Position numbers and translations under genes: made by a program
Assembly: GCA_900557035.1 (NCBI GenBank)
Contig: USRA01000090.1
Coordinates: forward strand, 1-6,076
DNA from: an uncultured Prevotella sp.
GTDB lineage: Bacteria; Bacteroidota; Bacteroidia; Bacteroidales; Bacteroidaceae
Direction of reading: 5' to 3'
DNA: 6,076 nucleotides
Notes under the pieces: generated by a model
The model's input: the letters and a program-made list of their open reading frames with translations, nothing else
What the model was told of the DNA's origin: nothing
Database searches by the model: none
Shown here: positions 1 to 4,995 of the stretch, piece by piece
Layout: each line of letters begins with the position of its first letter
Position numbering within the stretch: position 1 is the stretch's first letter

Positions 1-262
1 AGAACATGACGGGGCGACCGAACTCAAAATTGTGCTCGATATCCTGGTCAGAGGTACGGAAGACCTCAATGGCTGTTTGGTTCAGCGAATTATAAAAGCT
101 TTTTCCCACACGGAGCGGGAACCAGGCATCACCTCGTTTCACCTTGCGCTGCATACCCATCTGTTCGGTGAGCTTGCGGAAGGCTTCCTTCTCGGTGTAA
201 TACTCCAGCTGGAGCAGGGTGCGTTGTTGCAATAATGCCTGAATTGGTGAAATCTGTTCCAT
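1..262 (-). CDS. N-terminal part of a probable SF1 (Upf1/IGHMBP2-like) DNA/RNA helicase, cut by the window edge
   Basis: An uninterrupted reading frame of 87 codons starts at ATG 262-260 and leaves the window at base 1. The first ~45 residues are rich in charged residues and Gln and probably helical. They are followed by GMQRKVKRGDAWFPLRVG (residues ~36-53), SFYNSLNQ (~55-62), an acidic FRTSDQDIEHNFEFGRPV stretch and the cut. From memory of the family, this resembles the N-terminal RNA-binding/barrel region of AAA-domain superfamily 1 helicases of Bacteroidales (Upf1/IGHMBP2 relatives), which unwind nucleic acid with ATP in the cytoplasm. The Walker A and B motifs would lie outside the window, so the helicase assignment rests only on this N-terminus. 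The start is supported by a -7 promoter box 8 bases upstream, giving an almost leaderless transcript. It lies downstream of the kinase on the same strand but has its own promoter. Confidence 0.68.
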   Translation of the reverse strand, partial: MEQISPIQALLQQRTLLQLEYYTEKEAFRKLTEQMGMQRKVKRGDAWFPLRVGKSFYNSLNQTAIEVFRTSDQDIEHNFEFGRPVMF

Positions 263-292
263 ATAGGATGCAAAGTTACACCAATTCAGGCA
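236..292. repeat. Perfect 14-bp inverted repeat flanking the helicase promoter and start codon
   Basis: TGCCTGAATTGGTG at 236-249 is the exact reverse complement of CACCAATTCAGGCA at 279-292, with a 29-base spacer. The spacer holds the minus-strand -7 box (271-278) and the helicase ATG (262-260). One arm is helicase codons 5-9 and the other lies just upstream of the -7 box. The match ends sharply at both sides. An operator, or an RNA hairpin in transcripts reading through from the kinase, are both possible; its function is inferred. Confidence 0.75.
271..278 (-). promoter_or_regulatory. -7 promoter element of the helicase gene
   Basis: The minus strand reads TAACTTTG followed by CAT, a match to the Bacteroidota -7 consensus TAnnTTTG. 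The G is 8 bases from the helicase ATG, so the leader would be only a few bases or none. No TTTG is found at the usual 19-20-base spacing upstream; the nearest is about 12 bases away, inside and next to the inverted-repeat arm. Confidence 0.6.
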
Positions 293-322
293 AAAATAAG
301 AAGATAATAGGATAAATTATCT
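293..322 (-). terminator. Possible weak intrinsic terminator of the PfkB kinase gene
   Basis: Just after the kinase stop codon the minus strand can form a 7-bp stem (AGATAAT / ATTATCT, plus-strand 302-308 and 316-322) with a 7-base loop, followed by TCTTATTTTT. The tail is U-rich, but the stem is almost all A-T, so termination is likely leaky and some transcripts may run into the helicase. Confidence 0.4.
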
Positions 323-327
323 AAAAT

Positions 328-1197
328 TTATTTCATGATGCGTTCTACGTCCTGGATGGTGCGGTTGAACGGACCATTGTGCTCCAGCTTGATGGTGCAC
401 ATGGCAGCCGCAAACTTACCAGCCTCGGTAGGAGTGGCACCCTGCAGACGCTTGTAGAGATAACCGGCAGAATAGGTGTCGCCGCATCCGGTAGCATCCA
501 CCACCTCGTGAGGCGGATAGGCAGGAATCTCATAGAAGGTATCATCCACATAGACGAGCGAACCCTCGCTGCCCAGCGTGATGATTACCTCGGTAACACC
601 CCACGAATGTATTAGCTTCGCAGCCTCGCGTGGCTCCTTCAGCCCCGTGATGGTCTTCATCTCCGTCTCGTTCACCTTCAGATAGTAAGTGTGCTTCAGC
701 ACTTCCAGCTTATCCTTCCAGTCTATCGGATACACCTTCTCGTCTCTCACCTCGCGCAGATAGCCCTGCACGTCGATGGAAACCCTTCCGCTGCGCGAGA
801 GGAATTCTACTACCTCCGGCGAGAAATCATCGCTCAGCAGACTTCCCAGGTGATAGACCTTCGCCTCCACGTGCTCCAGCTGTCTGATGGTGAATGGATC
901 AGCCTTGGCAAGCACACGCTGCTTGCGCTCGTTCTGGTTTTCTCCGTAGATATTCTCGAAGAAGACGGTATTGCGCGAAGGATTGAGGGTTACTTCTATG
1001 CCCGCCTGGCGCATCTTTTCTACAGGCTCAGTTTCTGTTGGGTCCATTGCCGTGATGAGCGAAAAGCTCACATCCTTGGGCAGTTGGTTGATGGCGTAGG
1101 CGAAGTAGAACGATGTGCCGCCAGCCATGTAAACAGTTCTGTTTAGGGTAACTATCTTATCTTTGGTTACGTGCCCTATACAACAAATATCTTTCAT
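328..1197 (-). CDS. PfkB-family carbohydrate (ribokinase-like) kinase
   Basis: This 289-residue cytoplasmic enzyme, of normal length for the family, would transfer the gamma-phosphate of ATP to a hydroxyl of a sugar, nucleoside or cyclitol. The PfkB signature 2 is clear: DATGCGDTYSAG at residues 234-245, with D240 as expected catalytic base and the GCGD turn as anion hole. A family-type NxxE motif (N176-E179 in KVNETE) and the ATP-binding TLGSEGS (207-213) are also visible. The N-terminal signature is degenerate: it has the AGG of the substrate side (25-27) followed by TSFYFA, rather than the usual GGxxxNxA. With Cys in GCGD instead of GAGD, this fits divergent Bacteroidota kinases rather than classic ribokinase, fructokinase or PfkB, so the substrate cannot be read from sequence. 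The start is preceded by an A-rich leader of roughly 15 bases and a good -7 box. It is transcribed divergently from the AspT-type transporter; a functional link is not shown. Confidence 0.92.
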   Translation of the reverse strand: MKDICCIGHVTKDKIVTLNRTVYMAGGTSFYFAYAINQLPKDVSFSLITAMDPTETEPVEKMRQAGIEVTLNPSRNTVFFENIYGENQNERKQRVLAKADPFTIRQLEHVEAKVYHLGSLLSDDFSPEVVEFLSRSGRVSIDVQGYLREVRDEKVYPIDWKDKLEVLKHTYYLKVNETEMKTITGLKEPREAAKLIHSWGVTEVIITLGSEGSLVYVDDTFYEIPAYPPHEVVDATGCGDTYSAGYLYKRLQGATPTEAGKFAAAMCTIKLEHNGPFNRTIQDVERIMK

Positions 1198-1219
1198 TTA
1201 TTTCTATTTTAAACGGGTG

Positions 1220-1227
1220 CAAAGGTA
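1220..1227 (-). promoter_or_regulatory. -7 promoter element of the PfkB kinase gene
   Basis: The minus strand reads TACCTTTG followed by CA, matching TAnnTTTG. It ends 22 bases before the ATG, predicting a leader of about 15 bases with an A-rich segment (AAAATAGAAATAA) next to the start. No TTTG occurs at the standard -33 spacing; the upstream DNA is A/T tracts. Confidence 0.65.
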
Positions 1228-1262
1228 CAAAAAAACTTTGAGTTAGATTTGGTTTTTTGCTT

Positions 1263-1353
1263 TAAATTCAGCTTTTATTGCAAATATTTAGAAGAAAAGG
1301 GCGTTTTTCTTTTGTGATGTTCTTAATTTAATGTACCTTTGCAGCTGAATTTA
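1263..1353. repeat. 11-bp inverted repeat within the divergent promoter region
   Basis: TAAATTCAGCT at 1263-1273 and AGCTGAATTTA at 1343-1353 are perfect reverse complements separated by 69 bases. The right arm begins two bases after the transporter's -7 box and so covers its predicted transcription start. The left arm lies upstream of its -33 element and upstream of the kinase promoter. Neither expected transcript contains both arms, so any role would be at the DNA level, for example paired binding sites. A chance origin in A/T-rich DNA is possible. Confidence 0.4.
1311..1341 (+). promoter_or_regulatory. Complete Bacteroidota-type promoter of the AspT/YidE transporter gene
   Basis: A -33 TTTG (1311-1314) is followed, after exactly 19 bases, by the -7 element TACCTTTG (1334-1341). 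This is the textbook Bacteroidota sigma-ABfr arrangement. Transcription should start around 1346-1350, giving a leader of about 45-50 bases before the ATG at 1396. The leader is A-rich and has no Shine-Dalgarno sequence. This is the best promoter in the window. Confidence 0.8.
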
Positions 1354-1395
1354 GTAAACTGAACATTATCACGAGAAAAGATTGAAACTTATATT

Positions 1396-3054
1396 ATGTG
1401 GTTTGATCATTTAATCAACGTGCATTCGGCGGTGCAAGGCATCGTCATTCTTTCATTGATTTGTACCCTAGGTCTTGCCCTGGGCAAGATTCATGTCAAG
1501 GGAATCTCCCTCGGCATAGCCTTCGTATTCTTTGTGGGCATCGTGGCGGGCCATCTCGGACTCTCCATCGACGAGAACATGCTGGAGTTTGCCGAGAGCT
1601 TCGGACTCACCATGTTCGTGTATGTGCTGGGTCTCTATGTGGGTCCCAACTTCTTCGGTTCGATGCGCCACGAGGGCATCTCGCTCAATCTCTGGAGCCT
1701 GGCTGTCATCGTCGTGGGAACCGTATTCTCGCTTGCCCTGTGCCTGGTGCTGCCCGTGAGCCTGCCCGATATGGTGGGCATTCTCTGCGGCGCCACCACC
1801 AATACTCCGGCTCTGGGTGCTGCCCAGCAGGCGCTGCAGCAGCTGGGATTGCCTAGCGGCGGAGCAGCCCTGGGCTGTGCGGTAACCTATCCTCTGGGCG
1901 TTGTGGGCGTCATCCTGGCGATGATGTTCCTGCGAAAGCTCTTCGTAAAGCCTGAGGACCTGGAAATCCGACGTGCCGATGAGGATGACCATACATCCAT
2001 CGGACAGTACGTCATCGTAAACCCGGCTCTCAACGGCAGTACCATCGCCGAAATCTCGATGATGACCCATCGCAAGTTCATCATCTCCCGTGTATGGCGA
2101 GGCGAGCAGGTCATCATTCCGGAGGCTGATACCGTGCTCCATACCAACGATAATGTGCTCGTGGTTACCAATAAGGATGAGGCAGCTGCCATGCAGATAC
2201 TCTTCGGAAAGAAGGTGGATAAGGAGTGGAATAATGATAAGGTGGACTGGAACGCCATCGATGCCAAACTGGAGAGCAGAATCATCGTGATGACCCGTCC
2301 GGGACTCAACGGCAAGCGACTGGGAAGCCTGCAGATGCGCAATACCTATGGCGTGAATGTGAGCCGAGTGCTGCGTGGTGATATCCGACTGCTGGCTACC
2401 GACGACCTCCGTCTGCAGTATGGCGACCGCCTGACGGTGGTGGGCGACCCTACGAGCATCGACCATGTGGAGCAGTTCCTGGGCAATGCCGTGAAGACGC
2501 TCAATGAGCCTAACCTGGGCGCCATCTTCCTGGGTATCATCCTGGGACTCGCCGTGGGAACCATTCCGCTGAATATTCCGGGAATGACGGCTCCCGTACG
2601 TCTGGGTATTGCCGGTGGTCCTATCGTAATGGGTATTCTGATAGGTGCGCTGGGCCCTAGAGTGCAGTTCATCTCTTATATGACGCGTAGTGCGGGACTG
2701 ATGCTCCGCGAGCTGGGTCTTGCCCTGTATCTGGGCTGTCTGGGTCTGTCGGCTGGTGGACAGTTCTTCGAGACGGTGGTTCGTCCCGAGGGTTTGATGT
2801 GGGTAGGCATCGGTTTCCTCATCACGGTGGTTCCGGTTATCATAGTGGGCTTCATCATCCTGAAGACCAAGAAGTACGATTTCGGCAGCATCTGCGGCAT
2901 TCTCTGCGGCAGTATGGCGAATCCGATGGCGCTTACCTATGCCAACGAGACCCTGGATGGCGATACGCCTAGCATCAGCTATGCTACGGTTTATCCGCTC
3001 GGCATGTTTATCCGAGTCATCATCGCCCAGGTCATCATCATGTTCTTCGTCTGA
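1396..3054 (+). CDS. AspT/YidE/YbjL-type transporter with two RCK_C domains
   Basis: This 552-residue inner-membrane protein has the architecture of the aspartate:alanine exchanger (AAEx) family. About five hydrophobic segments (roughly 11-31, 36-55, 66-84, 99-120, 160-180) precede a soluble centre. Another set follows (roughly 373-395, 403-420, 432-455, 466-488, 530-551). The two membrane halves are an ancient duplication: CGATTNTPALGAA (131-143) in the first half corresponds to CGSMANPMALTYA (504-516) in the second, and TYPLG (164-168) to VYPLG (532-536). The centre holds two tandem RCK_C/TrkA_C-like domains, about 203-270 and 293-362, each with a turn before a terminal VVTN or VVGD strand; these usually sense a ligand. 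Characterised relatives include AspT (aspartate/alanine antiport) and the succinate exporter SucE1, while YidE and YbjL have no assigned substrate. Export of a dicarboxylate would suit a succinate-producing Prevotella, but this is inference. The gene is alone on its strand, with its own promoter and a shared downstream terminator. Confidence 0.93.
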   Translation: MWFDHLINVHSAVQGIVILSLICTLGLALGKIHVKGISLGIAFVFFVGIVAGHLGLSIDENMLEFAESFGLTMFVYVLGLYVGPNFFGSMRHEGISLNLWSLAVIVVGTVFSLALCLVLPVSLPDMVGILCGATTNTPALGAAQQALQQLGLPSGGAALGCAVTYPLGVVGVILAMMFLRKLFVKPEDLEIRRADEDDHTSIGQYVIVNPALNGSTIAEISMMTHRKFIISRVWRGEQVIIPEADTVLHTNDNVLVVTNKDEAAAMQILFGKKVDKEWNNDKVDWNAIDAKLESRIIVMTRPGLNGKRLGSLQMRNTYGVNVSRVLRGDIRLLATDDLRLQYGDRLTVVGDPTSIDHVEQFLGNAVKTLNEPNLGAIFLGIILGLAVGTIPLNIPGMTAPVRLGIAGGPIVMGILIGALGPRVQFISYMTRSAGLMLRELGLALYLGCLGLSAGGQFFETVVRPEGLMWVGIGFLITVVPVIIVGFIILKTKKYDFGSICGILCGSMANPMALTYANETLDGDTPSISYATVYPLGMFIRVIIAQVIIMFFV

Positions 3055-3091
3055 AGGGCTTAACTTGAAAAACTTGAATAAAAATAGACAG

Positions 3092-3130
3092 AAAAAAGGC
3101 TGGTTTCATTTAGAAATCAGCCTTTCTCTT
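3092..3130. terminator. Bidirectional intrinsic terminator between convergent genes
   Basis: A 13-bp stem (AAAGGCTGGTTTC at 3095-3107, GAAATCAGCCTTT at 3113-3125, one G-T wobble) encloses a 5-base loop. On the minus strand it continues into a run of six T and then a further T-rich stretch, a strong signal for the pseudouridine synthase gene. On the plus strand it is followed by CTCTTTATCGTTATTTT, weaker but serviceable for the transporter. The pseudouridine synthase stop codon TAA (3112-3110) spans the loop, so its last codons form one arm. Confidence 0.85.
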
Positions 3131-4909
3131 TATCGTTATTTTCTTACCCGTCAGGGGATGTTCGAAGGTAATCTCCTCGGCATGTAGATGCAGTCGGGCA
3201 GCCTTCTCGTTGCCGTAGAGCGGATCGCCTAGGATGGGAGCATTCAAGCCCTCCTGATGGGCACAATGCACGCGCAGCTGGTGGGTTCTGCCCGTCTTGG
3301 GATAGAGGGTGATGCGGAGATGGAAGCCGTCGATGCGCTCCAGGATTTCATACTCCGTGATGGCTTCCTTGCCCTGAGTATGATTCACTATCTGGCGGGG
3401 GCGGTTCAGATAATCGGGCAGCAAGGGAAGGGAAATCTTCTGCTTTACTGCGGCACTAGAAGACGCTCCTCGTTCTTTCTGCTCTTCTTTCAGCTTCTTT
3501 GCTTCTTCCCAAATCTTATCGCAGGCTTCCTGGTCCTTACACCCAATGATGGCAACGTACTTCTTCTGTATCTGATGATTCAGAAACGCTTGCTGCAGGC
3601 GATGATAGGCAAAATCGGTCTTGGCAATCAGCAGCACGCCGCTGGTCGCCATGTCCAGCCGGTGAACGATGAGCGGACCGGTAGCCTCAGGATATTTGCT
3701 GCGCATCAGCGCATAGACGGACGGCTGGGCAGCGTCTTTCCCCGGTACAGACAGCAAACCTTCGGGCTTATGGATGACCGCAATTTCTCTATCCTCATAA
3801 AGTGTTTCCACCTTATTATATATTGATAGGTTGATGGCTTCCGGTTCGAAGGTTGAAGCAGGCAGCATCCAATGCAGTATCGGCTTGCACTTGCCGTTGC
3901 AGGCTGGATAGAACTGCAGGTGGTGACGGATTTCCTCCTTCGGGCTTTCTCCCCACCAGAACATAGCCATCTGCAGCGGTTTGTAACCATGCTGGTAGGC
4001 ATATTGCAGCAGTTTCGGTTCGCAGCACTCGCCGCTTCCGGCTGGCGGCACCATCTTCAGGGCTGTAATCCTGCTCGTAGCTATCGCCGCCTGCGGATAC
4101 TCCTTCATGGCTTCATCTCTGAAAATCTCCAGCAGATCCTTGCTTTCTCCCTCCTGGTTCTGCATTCTGAACTGCGAGAAAAGCCATTGCTGCAGGGCAT
4201 CAGAGAGTTGCTTGCGCAGCTGTTTCAGCCTCAGTATATTCTCCTGATAATCCTCAAATTCCGTTTCCAGGGCTGTCTTTTCCGAGAGTGATTTCTTCAG
4301 TCGGCGCAGTTCAGCCTTCATAAACTGGCTTTCCCTGATCATCTCCGCCTCTTCCGCTTCTGATAGGTTTCCTGCCTCTCTGCAGCTGTCACGCTTTGCC
4401 TTCGCTTCCTTCATCTTCTCCTGATAGGCGGCGATGGTACGCTTCCGCTCCTCCTGCAGTTGCCGGATCAGGGTTCTGGCTTCCTTCATCCTTTCATCCT
4501 TCTCCAGGTGGCTGATGCTCTGGTTGATACGTGAGATTTCCGCCTCGTGGGTCTTGAAGTAGCCGTCGGGCTGCAGATAGTCGAATACGGCAGGCACGAA
4601 GTCCTCCCAGTCGCTTCTTCCGCCAATCTGTCCGCTGTAGGCTGCCAGGTATCCCCATTTCGGAGCCTCGCTATCGGCAGCTGGGTATCCCCATTTCGGG
4701 ACATCGATATCTGTTTTTACATTTTCTACGATGAGCACGCCAAACATTTTGCCGCGCGCAATCTCTTCCTGCCAGTCTTCTCGTCTGGCAAGCATCTCCT
4801 GCACTTCCCTGCACGCCTGGATGCAGAGCGGATGCGGTTCGTAATCCAAAGGATTGTTCATCCTTGCAGGAATATTTTCTGAAGTATGATGGAATGGATG
4901 GAAAATCAT
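3110..4909 (-). CDS. Large RluA-family pseudouridine synthase with N-terminal coiled-coil extension
   Basis: The C-terminal ~230 of 599 residues form an RluA-type catalytic domain that would isomerise uridine to pseudouridine in rRNA or tRNA. It has the signature HRLDMATSG (416-424, catalytic Asp419), PKTGRTHQLRVH (537-548) and DPLYG (562-566). The long N-terminal part resembles the ~550-residue RluA relatives of Bacteroidota and some Vibrio-type bacteria. It has a conserved start region (HPF, YEPHPLC), then KMFGVLIV and GYLAAYSGQ, FVPAVFDYLQPDGYF (~104-118), a highly charged coiled coil (~120-245), and a linker with GECCEPKLLQYAY (293-305) and YPACNGKCKP (334-343). Two expansions are unusual: a tandem PKWGY repeat (71-75 and 83-87) and a charged/Ser-rich insertion (~457-490) inside the catalytic domain. 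The RNA target cannot be read from sequence. ATG 4909 is the only upstream start, because an in-frame TAA lies at 4921-4919; Met17 (4861) is the alternative. It ends inside the shared terminator. Confidence 0.93.
   Translation of the reverse strand: MIFHPFHHTSENIPARMNNPLDYEPHPLCIQACREVQEMLARREDWQEEIARGKMFGVLIVENVKTDIDVPKWGYPAADSEAPKWGYLAAYSGQIGGRSDWEDFVPAVFDYLQPDGYFKTHEAEISRINQSISHLEKDERMKEARTLIRQLQEERKRTIAAYQEKMKEAKAKRDSCREAGNLSEAEEAEMIRESQFMKAELRRLKKSLSEKTALETEFEDYQENILRLKQLRKQLSDALQQWLFSQFRMQNQEGESKDLLEIFRDEAMKEYPQAAIATSRITALKMVPPAGSGECCEPKLLQYAYQHGYKPLQMAMFWWGESPKEEIRHHLQFYPACNGKCKPILHWMLPASTFEPEAINLSIYNKVETLYEDREIAVIHKPEGLLSVPGKDAAQPSVYALMRSKYPEATGPLIVHRLDMATSGVLLIAKTDFAYHRLQQAFLNHQIQKKYVAIIGCKDQEACDKIWEEAKKLKEEQKERGASSSAAVKQKISLPLLPDYLNRPRQIVNHTQGKEAITEYEILERIDGFHLRITLYPKTGRTHQLRVHCAHQEGLNAPILGDPLYGNEKAARLHLHAEEITFEHPLTGKKITIKRKADF
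4641..4700 (-). repeat. 36-bp-period tandem duplication inside the pseudouridine synthase gene
   Basis: GGTATCCCCATTTCGG occurs at 4648-4663 and again, identically, at 4684-4699, offset by exactly 36 bases, with weaker similarity in the bases left of each copy. In protein it duplicates PKWGY (residues 71-75 and 83-87) with similar tails (PAADS and LAAYS). The exact 12-codon offset keeps the frame. Confidence 0.8.
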
Positions 4910-4913
4910 GCTG

Positions 4914-4921
4914 CAAAGTTA
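4914..4921 (-). promoter_or_regulatory. -7 promoter element of the pseudouridine synthase gene, almost touching the start codon
   Basis: The minus strand reads TAACTTTG then CAGC and the ATG. The -7 consensus is perfect and only four bases separate it from the start codon, so the transcript should start at or within a few bases of the ATG. No TTTG is found at the -33 spacing. The TAA of this box also closes the reading frame upstream. Confidence 0.6.
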
Positions 4922-4940
4922 CAAAAAAAATGCAGAAGTC

Positions 4941-4971
4941 TTGGTTTATCCACAGAAAAATCTTACTTTTG
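4941..4971 (+). promoter_or_regulatory. Promoter of the EamA/DMT transporter gene
   Basis: The -7 element TACTTTTG (4964-4971) is followed by CA, as in the other promoters here. Exactly 19 bases upstream lies TTGG (4941-4944), one base off the -33 consensus TTTG. Transcription would begin near 4976-4980, leaving a short A-rich leader (AAAAGATAAATTAAGAT) before the ATG at 4996. The spacer contains a DnaA-box-like 9-mer. Confidence 0.65.
4946..4954 (+). promoter_or_regulatory. Perfect DnaA-box 9-mer (TTATCCACA) in a promoter spacer
   Basis: TTATCCACA equals the high-affinity E. coli DnaA box. It lies between the -33 and -7 elements of the EamA transporter promoter, where a bound protein could block RNA polymerase. 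There is no second box or AT-rich unwinding region nearby, so it is not an origin. A single 9-mer could occur by chance (of the order of 5% for this exact word in a window this size). Confidence 0.25.
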
Positions 4972-4995
4972 CACCATTAAAAGATAAATTAAGAT

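Noticed and set aside
32..235. A 67-codon plus-strand frame at the left edge
   Set aside because: It has no promoter or family features and lies opposite the helicase N-terminus, whose conserved-looking peptide and upstream -7 box favour the minus strand.
691..1146. A 151-codon plus-strand frame opposite the PfkB kinase
   Set aside because: The kinase frame carries the catalytic motifs; the opposite frame shows no recognisable domain.
1198..1395. Riboswitch or small RNA in the divergent intergenic region
   Set aside because: The predicted leaders are only about 15 and 50 bases long with no stable fold seen; the inverted repeats lie outside single transcripts.
1468..2466. A 332-codon open frame on the minus strand opposite the AspT-type transporter
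   Set aside because: It is His/Gln-rich low-complexity sequence with no family features, antisense to an unmistakable membrane protein with its own promoter. It is a by-product of the codon use of that gene.
3062..3078. Two copies of AACTTGAA nine bases apart after the transporter stop codon
   Set aside because: Short A-rich words in a terminator-proximal spacer; chance is sufficient explanation.
3257..4291. Plus-strand open frames of 139-189 codons opposite the pseudouridine synthase
   Set aside because: They are antisense to a gene with clear RluA motifs and have no promoter or homology I can recognise.
4946..4954. Replication origin suggested by a DnaA box
   Set aside because: Only one box, no cluster, no AT-rich unwinding element and no dnaA/dnaN neighbours.
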